Assembly (NCBI GenBank): GCA_900556025.1
Contig: USNG01000021.1
Coordinates: forward strand, 1-29,493
Length of the DNA: 29,493 nt
DNA from: an uncultured Mycoplasmatota bacterium
GTDB taxonomy: Bacteria; Bacillota_I; Bacilli_A; RF39; UBA660
Reading direction: 5' to 3'
Part shown: piece by piece, positions 22,503-29,493 of the stretch
Layout: each line of letters begins with the position of its first letter
Position numbering within the stretch: the first letter of the stretch is position 1
The notes under the pieces: generated by a model
What the model was told of the DNA's origin: nothing
Database searches by the model: none
What the model saw: the letters and a program-made list of their open reading frames with translations, nothing else
Translations under genes and position numbers: made by a program

Positions 22503-23045
22503 TTACTCCTTATAATTATCTAACTTTTTAATAAAATTTTCTATATCAATTTTATTAAAAATAATATTTAATCTACTTATCATAGAAATAAAAAATTGTT
22601 TAATAGATTCTTTAACATTTAATTTTGGATTTTTATAATCGCTCATAACTATATTAAAATAGCATCTTAAAGTATTAGTTCTTTCAACAATTACTCTTCC
22701 TTTAATTATATTAAGATTATCTATATATATTAAATTCTTTCCTTCAATAACACATTTTTTATTTTTAGAGTTAACATACTTTAATGTTTCTTTATACATA
22801 ATATCAACATTATCAATACCTTTTTTATCAAAAAGTTTTTTTAATTGCTTCTCTTCTTCATTAACACATTTATCAAAAATTATATTATCAATTGATATAA
22901 CTATATAATTTTTATTTTTTCTATATGAATTTAATAAAGTATCTTTTAAAGAACCAAACTCACCAATTATATTAATGACATCATCTTTTGTTAAAACTTT
23001 AAAATATTCACAACGATTTCTAAATAAATATATTTTATTTTCCAT
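22503..23045 (-). CDS. P-loop kinase-like protein with degenerate Walker A
   Basis: This 180-residue protein reads like a small nucleoside- or zeta-toxin-type P-loop kinase: a hydrophobic strand INIIGEFGSLKDTLLNSY (Walker A position 28-36), then YIVISIDNIIFD, a helical region LKKLFDKKGIDNVDIMYKET, KCVIEGKNLIYI (a Walker B-like strand) and VIVERTNTLRCYF. In the Walker A the pattern GxxGSGKST has become GEFGSLKDT: the last glycine is Leu and the Ser is Asp, so ATP binding is doubtful. It may be a pseudoenzyme or a decaying gene. The ATG at 23045 directly follows the stop of the DUF4236 gene; in-frame codons upstream would overlap that gene. Confidence 0.6.
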   Translation of the reverse strand: MENKIYLFRNRCEYFKVLTKDDVINIIGEFGSLKDTLLNSYRKNKNYIVISIDNIIFDKCVNEEEKQLKKLFDKKGIDNVDIMYKETLKYVNSKNKKCVIEGKNLIYIDNLNIIKGRVIVERTNTLRCYFNIVMSDYKNPKLNVKESIKQFFISMISRLNIIFNKIDIENFIKKLDNYKE

Positions 23046-23046
23046 A

Positions 23047-23337
23047 CTATAAATTCTTATCAATCTTATCAGCAGTTGAATCAATTAACTCATCAAAAGA
23101 CATTTTCTTCAAAGATTTTTTATTTTTGTTTTCAACAACTTTATCTAAATTCTTTTCATCTCTTTCAGTTATATGTGATAATCCAGTTCCAGGTAATGTT
23201 ACAGTTTTTCTTACTTTTCCATCTGCTGTCTTACCTATTCTAAAGAATTTATTACCTATACTATATCCAATTCCTTTTTTACTTAAATTAATATGAAACC
23301 CCTTTATATTAAATACTTTTCTAAATCTAAATCCCAT
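23047..23337 (-). CDS. DUF4236 protein
   Basis: This 96-residue protein fits DUF4236 for its first 60 residues: MGFRFRKVFNIKGFHINLSKKGIGYSIG (given in parts: GFRFRKVF, INLSKKGIGYSIG) and later TVTLPGTGLSHI, the closing motif PGTGLSY of the family. The C-terminal 35 residues are charged and probably helical. The function of DUF4236 is not known; it is often found fused to membrane or other domains. It is the first gene of a cluster with the P-loop-like and membrane-anchored proteins. Confidence 0.85.
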   Translation of the reverse strand: MGFRFRKVFNIKGFHINLSKKGIGYSIGNKFFRIGKTADGKVRKTVTLPGTGLSHITERDEKNLDKVVENKNKKSLKKMSFDELIDSTADKIDKNL

Positions 23338-23347
23338 AAAACACCTA

Positions 23348-23791
23348 TTATTTATTTTTTAATAAATCTCTTATTTCTTCTAATAAGATTACTTCATCAC
23401 TTTTTTTAACTTCTTCTTTTTTCTCTTCTTTTTCTTGTTCCTTTTTATGTTTATCAAATAACTTATTCATTAATTTAACAACAATAAATATACAAAAAGC
23501 AATAATTAAAAAATTAATAATATTTTGAATAAACATTCCATAATTAATAGTAGCATCTTTCACCTTAATACTTAATCCAGAAAAATCATATCCACCTATT
23601 ATTACTCCAACTAAAGGCATAATAATATCATTTACAAGAGAGTTAACAATACTACTAAAAGCTGTACCAATAACAACACCTACAGCTAAATCCATAACAT
23701 TTCCTCTTTGAATAAATGTTTTAAATTCTCCAAAAAATCCTTTAGACTTTTCTTTAATTTTTTTAATTTCTTCTTTTTCTTTATTTTTCAC
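23348..23791 (-). CDS. mscL: Large-conductance mechanosensitive channel
   Basis: About 147 residues. The MscL signature is clear: [40 protein letters not shown] and LVGVIIGG, then a second helix [20 protein letters not shown] and a C-terminal charged bundle ending [13 protein letters not shown]. MscL opens under membrane tension to release solutes during osmotic downshock. Compared with typical MscL, it has about 15 extra charged residues at the N-terminus and a Lys/Glu-rich linker before the last helix. I place the start at GTG 23791, eight bases after GGAG; the GTG at 23800 overlaps that ribosome site. Confidence 0.95.
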   Translation of the reverse strand: MKNKEKEEIKKIKEKSKGFFGEFKTFIQRGNVMDLAVGVVIGTAFSSIVNSLVNDIIMPLVGVIIGGYDFSGLSIKVKDATINYGMFIQNIINFLIIAFCIFIVVKLMNKLFDKHKKEQEKEEKKEEVKKSDEVILLEEIRDLLKNK

Positions 23792-23809
23792 ATACTTCAC
23801 TCCAAAAAT

Positions 23810-23818
23810 ATTATATCA
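23810..23818 (-). promoter_or_regulatory. Extended -10 promoter of mscL
   Basis: Minus-strand TGATATAAT just upstream of mscL, the same nine-base form as at 12594-12602. Confidence 0.6.
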
Positions 23819-23824
23819 TTTTAT

Positions 23825-24676
23825 TTAAAATAATAAAATACCAGTTCCTATAGTAATAATAATTATTCCAATCAAAGATTTTTTACTAATTTTTTCTTTC
23901 AAAAAGAAATATGACAAAGTTATAGCAACTACTAAACTCATTTTTTCAATAGTGAACACTACACTAGCTTCATTATCTTGTAAAGCTTTAAAATAACATA
24001 ACCAAGAAAGTGATGTAGAAACTCCAGATAAAACAATATATTTTAAATTATTTTTATCCAAATCTTTAAAATATTTAAATTTCTTTTTAAATAACAAAAC
24101 AAATATCATAATTACTAAAACAACTATAGTTCTAATAAAAGTAGCCAAACTACTATCAACATTTTTAAGTCCTATTTTACTAATAATTGTAGTAATACTA
24201 GTAAATATCGCAGTCAACACAGCATATAAAATCCAAGAGTTACTTTTTTCATCTTTTTGAACTTTGTTAATTGTTAAAAATGTTCCAAATAGTATAAGTA
24301 TCATAGATATAACTTTAATAAAAGTGATTTTCTCACCTAAAAAGATCATAGATAAAATTAATGTCAAAACAATACTAGTTTTATCTATAGGTGTTACTTT
24401 ACTAACATTACCCAATTGTAAAGCTTTAAAATAACATAGCCATAATAAAGAAGTAGAAATTCCAGATAATATCAAAAATATAATTTGTTTGATATTTAAA
24501 TTTTCAATTGAACCTAAACTTTCATTATAAAAAGTAACTATAAAAGAAATAAATAAAATAACTATAGTTCTAATAGTTGTAGAAACTTCACTATCAACAT
24601 CATCTACTCCAGCTTTACATAAAACAGATGTTAACCCAGAAAAAAATGCTGCTCCTAAAGCATATAAAATCCACAT
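23825..24676 (-). CDS. EamA-family (DMT superfamily) transporter
   Basis: About 283 residues with ten predicted membrane helices made of two homologous EamA halves. The duplication is plain: SGISTSLLWLCYFKALQLGN in the first half and SGVSTSLSWLCYFKALQDNE in the second, each followed by a helix and then FLGEKI or FLKEKI. EamA proteins move metabolites or amino acids across the membrane; the substrate is unknown. Start at ATG 24676, with AGGTGA upstream; a GTG lies three codons before. It is divergent from the MBL-fold gene, and the 70-base region between them has -10-like boxes on both strands. Confidence 0.88.
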   Translation of the reverse strand: MWILYALGAAFFSGLTSVLCKAGVDDVDSEVSTTIRTIVILFISFIVTFYNESLGSIENLNIKQIIFLILSGISTSLLWLCYFKALQLGNVSKVTPIDKTSIVLTLILSMIFLGEKITFIKVISMILILFGTFLTINKVQKDEKSNSWILYAVLTAIFTSITTIISKIGLKNVDSSLATFIRTIVVLVIMIFVLLFKKKFKYFKDLDKNNLKYIVLSGVSTSLSWLCYFKALQDNEASVVFTIEKMSLVVAITLSYFFLKEKISKKSLIGIIIITIGTGILLF

Positions 24677-24752
24677 AATATTCACCTAGTTTTATTATGT
24701 TACATTATTTATTTTTTATCATATTTTTATTATAATTAACCTAGGTGATAAA

Positions 24753-25376
24753 ATGAAAATAGAATTATTAAAACACAATAGTATAAAAATAACTAGCAAT
24801 AAAATTATTTATGTTGATCCATATCAAATAGATAATGAACTACATGATGCTAATTATATATTTGTTACACATAGTCATTATGATCATTTTTCTATTAATG
24901 ACATTTTAAAAATCAAGAATGATAATACATCTATCGTTAGTACATTAGATACAGAAAATGAATTAATGAAATATTTTAATAAAGATAAAATTCTTTTAGT
25001 TATCCCAAACAAAGATTATAAACTAGAAGATTTATCTTTTAAAACAACTCATGCATACAATATCAATAAAAATTTTCATCCATTTGAAAATAATTGGGTT
25101 GGTTATATTTTAAATATAGATAATCATAATATATTTATTCTAGGAGACACTGACAATAATCCAGACATTAGAAATATAAAATGTGATATTGCTCTAGTAC
25201 CAATCGGAGGAACATTTACTATGAATTATATTGAAGCATCGGAATACATCAATAATTTAAAGCCTTCTTTAGTAATCCCTACTCATTATGGACTAATAGT
25301 TGGTGATAAAAATGATGGAAAAAAATTTAAAGAACTATTAAATAAAGATATAGAATGCAAAATATTCATAAAATAA
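24753..25376 (+). CDS. Metallo-beta-lactamase-fold hydrolase (UlaG/UPF0173-like)
   Basis: This 207-residue protein has the metal-binding motifs of the MBL fold: THSHYDHFS with His40, His42, Asp44 and His45, His101 in TTHAYN, Asp133 in LGDTD and His179 in PTHYG. The short size and VDPYQID near the start place it with UlaG/UPF0173-type hydrolases, which act on phosphodiester or lactone bonds; the substrate is unknown. AGGTGATAAA gives the ribosome site and TATAAT stands about 15 bases before it. It is followed, nine or more bases later, by the promoter of murE. Confidence 0.85.
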   Translation: MKIELLKHNSIKITSNKIIYVDPYQIDNELHDANYIFVTHSHYDHFSINDILKIKNDNTSIVSTLDTENELMKYFNKDKILLVIPNKDYKLEDLSFKTTHAYNINKNFHPFENNWVGYILNIDNHNIFILGDTDNNPDIRNIKCDIALVPIGGTFTMNYIEASEYINNLKPSLVIPTHYGLIVGDKNDGKKFKELLNKDIECKIFIK

Positions 25377-25421
25377 TGTGGATTATTGTGGAAAATAGAA
25401 AGTATTTTATTTTTACGAATA

Positions 25422-25430
25422 TGCTATAAT
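25422..25430 (+). promoter_or_regulatory. Extended -10 promoter of murE
   Basis: TGCTATAAT stands about 20 bases before the murE start; TG precedes the -10 box by one base. The -35 region is T-rich without a clear hexamer. Confidence 0.6.
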
Positions 25431-25451
25431 ATCAATAAGGATGTGAATAAA

Positions 25452-26810
25452 ATGTTTAAATATGAAAGCGATTCAAGAAAAGTTCAAAAAGGACAAACAT
25501 TCATAGCTCTAAAAGGCTTAACTGTAGATGGTCATGACTTTATTGAAAAAGCCATAGAAAATGGTGCAACAAAAATAATATGTGAAAAAGATATAGACTT
25601 TAATATTCCATATGAAAAAGTAGAAAATACTGATTCATATTTAAGAGAATTATTAAAAAAAGATTATGGGAAATATATTGATAAATTAAAATTAATCGGA
25701 GTTACAGGTACTAATGGCAAAACAACAAGTTGTTTTTTAACATATCAAATGCTAAATAATTTAGGTATTGATACAGCATATATTGGAACAATTGGTTATT
25801 ACCATAAAGATGATTTTATTGAATTAAATAACACTACTCCAGATGTATTAACAGTTTATAAATTACTTTATCATGCATATGAAAGTGGATGTAAAGCAGT
25901 TGTAATGGAAGTAAGTAGTCAAGCATTATCTTATGATAGACTAACAGGTATTAACTACTCTATCATATCATTTACTAATTTAACTGAAGATCATTTAGAT
26001 TATCACAAAACAATGGAAAATTATTTAAATGCTAAATTGATGATTTTAGATCATTTAACAAAAGAAGCAATTATTATTGCAAACTCAGATGATAAAGTTT
26101 ACGAAAAATTCAAAAAAGAAAATCACAAATTTCTAACATACGGATTTAATGGTGACTATAAAATTATTAATTTTGAAACTCTTCCTTGCGAAACAAATCT
26201 ATCATTTAGTTTTAATGATAAAACTTATGAATGTACTATACCTCTAACAAGTAAATTTAATGTTTACAACTATTTAACAATGTTAAGCATTGTAAACCAA
26301 TATGGAATAAGTGTAGATGACATTTTAAAAGAAACACCAAAATTAAAAGCACCTAAAGGAAGATGCGAAGCATACAAAATTAATGATGGTACTGCAGTAG
26401 TAGATTATGCACATACTCCAGATGCAGTTGAAAAAGTTATTACAGCTTACAATGAATTAAAAAAAGGAAAAGTAATCACAATAGTTGGTTGTGGTGGAGA
26501 TAGAGATCCTAAAAAAAGACCAATCATGGGTGAAATTGCTACAAGATTAAGTGATTATGTAATATTTACAAGTGACAATCCAAGAACAGAAGATCCAAAT
26601 AAAATATTAGAAGACATAATAGCTGGTGTTAAAAAAGATAATTACGAAATAATAGAAAATAGAAAAGAAGCTATAAAACATGGTCTTGATATAATGAAAA
26701 AAAACGACATACTTTTAATTTTAGGAAAAGGTCATGAAAACTATCAAATAATTGGAAAAGAAAAAATTCACCTAGATGACAGTGAAGAAATATTAAACTA
26801 CAAAAAATAA
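25452..26810 (+). CDS. murE: UDP-MurNAc-L-Ala-D-Glu:meso-diaminopimelate ligase
   Basis: This 452-residue Mur ligase adds the third amino acid of the peptidoglycan stem peptide. It has the N-terminal UDP-binding part (YESDSRKVQKGQTFIALKG), the ATP loop GVTGTNGKTT (86-92), TTPD, MEVSSQAL, the carbamylated Lys195 in NAKLMIL, DYAHTPDAVEKV and GCGGDRD. The amino-acid selecting motif is DNPR (375-378), which marks enzymes specific for meso-diaminopimelate. Its C-terminal GKGHENYQ is also canonical. ATG 25452 follows AAGGATGTGA; a frame extension upstream crosses the promoter. It shows that this lineage builds a DAP-type wall. Confidence 0.96.
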   Translation: MFKYESDSRKVQKGQTFIALKGLTVDGHDFIEKAIENGATKIICEKDIDFNIPYEKVENTDSYLRELLKKDYGKYIDKLKLIGVTGTNGKTTSCFLTYQMLNNLGIDTAYIGTIGYYHKDDFIELNNTTPDVLTVYKLLYHAYESGCKAVVMEVSSQALSYDRLTGINYSIISFTNLTEDHLDYHKTMENYLNAKLMILDHLTKEAIIIANSDDKVYEKFKKENHKFLTYGFNGDYKIINFETLPCETNLSFSFNDKTYECTIPLTSKFNVYNYLTMLSIVNQYGISVDDILKETPKLKAPKGRCEAYKINDGTAVVDYAHTPDAVEKVITAYNELKKGKVITIVGCGGDRDPKKRPIMGEIATRLSDYVIFTSDNPRTEDPNKILEDIIAGVKKDNYEIIENRKEAIKHGLDIMKKNDILLILGKGHENYQIIGKEKIHLDDSEEILNYKK

Positions 26811-26851
26811 ATTTTAATTTACAAAAGATAATAAATAAGATTTAAAAAGAT

Positions 26852-26880
26852 TTTTCATTATGTTATACTTTAAATATAAT
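26852..26880 (+). promoter_or_regulatory. Promoter of the Tim44-like/zinc-ribbon gene at 26895
   Basis: TTTTCA (26852-26857) and TATAAT (26875-26880) with a 17-base spacer, followed by an AGAGGTG ribosome site. Confidence 0.65.
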
Positions 26881-26894
26881 TATAGAGGTGAAAT

Positions 26895-27431
26895 ATGTTA
26901 GAAGAAATAGCAAAATATGATAAAGATTTTTCAGAGGGAACATTTTTAACTAAAGTAGATCATATATTCATAATGATACTTGATGCTATTATGGATAATG
27001 ACATGAGCAGTGTTAAACATTTTCTAAGTGAAGATATTTATTTAAAATATGAAGAATTAACTAAAGAATATAGCAGTAAAGGATATACAAGAATATTTGA
27101 TGAAATGAATGTAAAATCCACTCAAATAAGTGATTATAAAGTTGATGAAAATAATATAAATGTAGAAGTAATATTAACATCAAGATACATGGATTATTTT
27201 TTAGATAGTAATGGTGAATACGTTAGTGGAGAAAATACTAGAAGAATAGAAAAAAATCATTTTATTACATTTACAAAAAAATTAAATGCAGAAAAATATA
27301 ATGAAATTAGAAGATGTCCAGGATGTGGAGCCAGCGTAGATGTTAATGAAAATGGAAAATGCAAATATTGTGGAACTATATTTAATGCTTCAGACTATGA
27401 TTATATAATTACAAAAATGGCAATCATATAA
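26895..27431 (+). CDS. Tim44-like domain protein with C-terminal zinc ribbon (soluble paralogue)
   Basis: This 178-residue protein has a Tim44-like/NTF2-fold region (about 15-135: a helix, LDAIMDNDMSSVKHFLSEDI, then beta strands ending HFITFTKK) and a C-terminal zinc ribbon CPGCGA...CKYCG. It has no signal peptide or membrane helix. The same order of Tim44-like region and zinc ribbon is found in the next gene, so the two are paralogues and this one is the soluble form. The shared signatures include SGENTRRIEK versus RGTNTKKVDI and the final YDYIITK versus YDWVLAK. Function unknown; NTF2-like domains often bind peptides or membrane partners. Confidence 0.75.
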   Translation: MLEEIAKYDKDFSEGTFLTKVDHIFIMILDAIMDNDMSSVKHFLSEDIYLKYEELTKEYSSKGYTRIFDEMNVKSTQISDYKVDENNINVEVILTSRYMDYFLDSNGEYVSGENTRRIEKNHFITFTKKLNAEKYNEIRRCPGCGASVDVNENGKCKYCGTIFNASDYDYIITKMAII

Positions 27432-27452
27432 AACTCTTTATGAGTTTTTTTT
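27431..27452 (+). terminator. Terminator of the gene at 26895-27431
   Basis: Stem AAACTC/GAGTTT with a five-base loop followed by eight T residues. Confidence 0.8.
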
Positions 27453-27483
27453 ATGAAAAAATATTTTTATTTTTTAATTAATA

Positions 27484-27492
27484 TGATATACT
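27484..27492 (+). promoter_or_regulatory. Extended -10 promoter of the gene at 27518
   Basis: TGATATACT, a TGn plus -10 box, 26 bases before the ATG, followed by the strong ribosome site GGAGGT. Confidence 0.55.
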
Positions 27493-27517
27493 TTAAACAA
27501 TAAAATATGGAGGTAAA

Positions 27518-28417
27518 ATGAAAAACAAAATTATTAAATACTTATCCGTTATGGTTATACTTTTTACTTGTTTCTTTTATTGTATCAAGCAAAATGAAAT
27601 AAAAGCTGATAGTGGTTGGGATTCAAGTTATGATTCTGGTGGAAGCTGGGACAGCGGTAGCAGTTGGGACAGCGGAAGTAGCTGGGACAGTGGAAGTAGC
27701 TGGGATTGGGATAGCAGCAGTGAAAGTTATCATAGTTCCGGTTCAAGTGGTGGTATAGGTTTTATAATATTCGTTGTTATAGTTGTTGTAGTTATAATTA
27801 TGGCAAACAAAACAAATAATCCTAAAACGTATACTTCAAGCACAGTTAATACTTCATTGAACTTTGATTCTGTTTCAGAAGAAGAAATCAAGAAAATCAT
27901 TCCTGACTTTAATAAACAACGTTTCTTAAATGATGCTTATCAAACATATTTAAATGTTCAAAAAGCATGGAGTAATTTTGATACTAAAGCATTAAGAAAT
28001 ATGTTATCAGATGAATTATATAATACATATAACTCACAATTAAAAGTATTAAAAGCTAAAAAACAAAAAAATGTTATGTCAGACTTTGTAATGGATAGTA
28101 TTGATATTAATTCAATCAATCTTGAAGGTGAAAAAGTTACATTAACATGTATTTTAAGAGTTAACTTCTATGACTATGTAGTAGATAGTGAAGAAAAAGT
28201 TGTTAGAGGAACTAATACTAAAAAAGTTGATATTACATACGAATTAACATTTGTAAGTACAGTAACTCATAAAGAAGTTAAAAATTGTCCAAGTTGTGGA
28301 GCTCCAGTAAAAGGAAAAGCTGCTGACAAGTGTGAATATTGTGGAAGTACATTAGTTAAAAATACATACGATTGGGTACTTGCTAAAAAAGAAAATAAAC
28401 ATCAACAATTTAAATAA
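27518..28417 (+). CDS. Membrane Tim44-like/zinc-ribbon protein with WDSGSS repeats
   Basis: This 299-residue protein has in order: a signal peptide or anchor (residues 1-30, ending IKA), a Ser/Gly/Trp/Asp repeat region (about 31-78, WDSGSS repeated), a membrane helix (80-96, FIIFVVIVVVVII), a Tim44-like domain (about 115-250) and a zinc ribbon CPSCGA...CEYCG before the C-terminus. By this order the repeats would face outside and the Tim44-like and zinc-ribbon parts the cytosol. Proteins with Tim44-like domains and Ser/Gly/Asp-rich tracts are found in many Firmicutes without known function. It is the paralogue of the preceding gene, which lacks the signal, repeats and helix. Confidence 0.78.
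   Translation: MKNKIIKYLSVMVILFTCFFYCIKQNEIKADSGWDSSYDSGGSWDSGSSWDSGSSWDSGSSWDWDSSSESYHSSGSSGGIGFIIFVVIVVVVIIMANKTNNPKTYTSSTVNTSLNFDSVSEEEIKKIIPDFNKQRFLNDAYQTYLNVQKAWSNFDTKALRNMLSDELYNTYNSQLKVLKAKKQKNVMSDFVMDSIDINSINLEGEKVTLTCILRVNFYDYVVDSEEKVVRGTNTKKVDITYELTFVSTVTHKEVKNCPSCGAPVKGKAADKCEYCGSTLVKNTYDWVLAKKENKHQQFK
27622..27720 (+). repeat. Tandem 18-bp coding repeat (WDSGSS)
   Basis: Within the gene at 27518, about four near-identical 18-base units of the form GGAAGTAGCTGGGACAGC encode (G/S)SSWDSG. The stretch is far richer in G and C than its surroundings because of the Gly, Ser, Trp and Asp codons. Units differ at third positions, so the repeat is under coding constraint or is not very recent. 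Confidence 0.8.
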
Positions 28418-28420
28418 TTA

Positions 28421-28451
28421 AAAAACTTTCTATTTTATATAGAAAGTTTTT
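28421..28451. terminator. Bidirectional terminator between convergent genes
   Basis: A 13-bp stem AAAAACTTTCTAT/ATAGAAAGTTTTT with a five-base loop between the plus-strand gene ending at 28417 and the minus-strand gene ending at 28464; A and T runs allow use on both strands. Confidence 0.85.
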
Positions 28452-28463
28452 ATATTGCTAAAC

Positions 28464-29493
28464 CTAATCAATCATCCAATCAAGCAAGTCTTTTGTATAT
28501 GCTAATGGAGGGGTACCACCATGGTCAGCATTAAACACTGTCAGTGTCGCATCTCCACCCGCATTTACAATGGCATTTACACTTCTATTCATAACACGAT
28601 AATATCCTCTTTCATCACCCACATTTCCGCAAAAAGCTCTAACTTTTGTTTTTAAAAAATTTGAAGCGTTTATACGAGCAGAGCAACTTACAGGAACAGC
28701 GGTATAAAAATAGTTTGGATATTTATCAACCATTTTCCAAGCACCAATTGCACCTCTTGAATATCCAGTTATTGAAATTCTTGAAGTATCACATGAATAT
28801 TCTTTACATACCTTATCAAGAATAGCTTTTAAATTTTCTTTTCTTCCTGAAGTTTCATTCCACATTCCACCTTGTGGACCGATTATTATAAACGGAAATT
28901 CCATTCCATAAATACTTCTAGCTTTTGCATACAACCATTCACCGCCTCCACCATCTCCATGTAAATACATAATTAAAGGCATTTTTTCAGTTGCAAAATC
29001 AGGTATATAAACACTATATGATAAATCACCTTGAGCAGAAGGATAAGCACCAGAAGCAATATTTAATGGTTTACCACCAATTTCTTCAATTCTTTCTAAA
29101 AAATTATTTCTTATATTTTCTATTTCAATATTTGCAATTGTACTATGTAATTCTTTATATTTAGATCTATTATAATTTTGAGCTAAATCATCTATTTCTT
29201 TAGATAAAGCAACATATTTTTCATAACTTTTTATTTTTTCAGTCAATTCCTCTTTAATATCAGAATCCTTAATTTTTTTAGTTGAAGACAAAGCAGAATT
29301 GTAATTAGATGATGTAAGGTTTTTTTCTAATCTATCAATAAGATTATGTGTATGGTTTATTCTTACTTGAGCAATATTTTCACTAGTTGCATTTACTAAA
29401 CATTGATTTACTTCTGAATCTGTCCATGCTACATTTATAATTACTGAAACAACTGTAGGAACTAAAAATATAATAACCCCAGCTAAAACTTTA
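28464..29493 (-). CDS. Alpha/beta-hydrolase (esterase-like) with N-terminal membrane segment, 5' partial
   Basis: The frame is open to the right edge, so the start is outside the window; 342 residues are visible. They begin with a hydrophobic helix (VLAGVIIFLVPTVVSVIINV), continue with a polar helical region of about 120 residues, probably coiled coil, and end in an alpha/beta-hydrolase domain like that of PHB-depolymerase/feruloyl-esterase relatives: MYLHGDGGGGEW (oxyanion region), GYSRGAIGAW with Ser245, GNVGDERGY with Asp293 and NADHGGTPP with His324 (numbering of the visible part). A TTG at 29291 is an in-frame codon but has no ribosome site. The build suggests a membrane-tethered extracytoplasmic esterase or peptidase. 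Substrate unknown. Confidence 0.75.
   Translation of the reverse strand, partial: KVLAGVIIFLVPTVVSVIINVAWTDSEVNQCLVNATSENIAQVRINHTHNLIDRLEKNLTSSNYNSALSSTKKIKDSDIKEELTEKIKSYEKYVALSKEIDDLAQNYNRSKYKELHSTIANIEIENIRNNFLERIEEIGGKPLNIASGAYPSAQGDLSYSVYIPDFATEKMPLIMYLHGDGGGGEWLYAKARSIYGMEFPFIIIGPQGGMWNETSGRKENLKAILDKVCKEYSCDTSRISITGYSRGAIGAWKMVDKYPNYFYTAVPVSCSARINASNFLKTKVRAFCGNVGDERGYYRVMNRSVNAIVNAGGDATLTVFNADHGGTPPLAYTKDLLDWMID

Noticed and set aside
25386..25451. N-terminal extension of murE
   Set aside because: The extra 22 codons cover the TGCTATAAT promoter and the ribosome site, and the MurE family starts at about MFKYESDSR.
27622..27720. CRISPR-like array
   Set aside because: The repeats are contiguous, in frame and code WDSGSS; there are no spacers and no cas genes.
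1..29493. Use of the mycoplasma genetic code (TGA as Trp)
   Set aside because: TGA serves as a true stop at 2594-2596 and at 16519-16521, and Trp is coded by TGG in all recognised proteins.

Overview
The window is very AT-rich DNA from a low-GC Firmicute (Bacilli / former Tenericutes type; an uncultured gut lineage such as RF39 would fit, but that is an inference). Genes have strong AGGAGG/GGTGA ribosome sites, TGA is used as a real stop (end of the ORF at 2594-2908) and Trp is TGG, so the mycoplasma code does not apply. A MurE with the meso-diaminopimelate motif DNPR shows that a cell wall is made. No rRNA, tRNA, CRISPR array, prophage or intact insertion sequence was seen.

Layout. From 24.7 kb down to 1 almost every gene is on the minus strand; 24.75-28.4 kb is on the plus strand; a gene cut by the right edge is again on minus. 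From right to left along the minus strand: EamA permease, MscL, a small cluster (DUF4236 protein, a P-loop-like protein with a damaged Walker A, a membrane-anchored protein, a YdcF-like protein), iscR then iscS-iscU, an Xre-type membrane regulator, an SDR dehydrogenase, a frameshifted FtsX permease remnant, a membrane protein, a membrane 4Fe-4S protein, a folate ECF transporter operon (folT-ecfA-ecfT) behind a tetrahydrofolate riboswitch, a zinc-ribbon protein and Nudix hydrolase, a small membrane protein, an ECF sigma / anti-sigma pair, a transglutaminase-like protein, MTA/SAH nucleosidase, a DUF3592-like membrane protein, an HExxH protein, two cell-envelope proteins, and a copper operon (nucleotidyltransferase, a P-loop/HMA chimera, copA, copZ) that ends in a nuclease remnant.

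How parts work together. The folate module has a clear regulatory logic: THF aptamer, then a helix that competes with the aptamer, and a terminator-like hairpin that also covers the ribosome site. The Fe-S module has IscR coded separately, and two identical-half-site palindromes lie over the iscSU promoter. The copper module couples an ATPase exporter and a chaperone to two upstream genes of unclear role by ATGA/TGATG overlaps.

Most striking observations: the P-loop/HMA chimera in the copper operon; the riboswitch-controlled folate ECF module with a single ATPase whose switch histidine is Asn; the dual operator at iscSU; a lipoprotein gene split by an in-frame TAA; a 12-bp perfect inverted repeat across the -10 and start codon of the HExxH gene; and a paralogous pair of Tim44-like/zinc-ribbon proteins, one carrying WDSGSS repeats.
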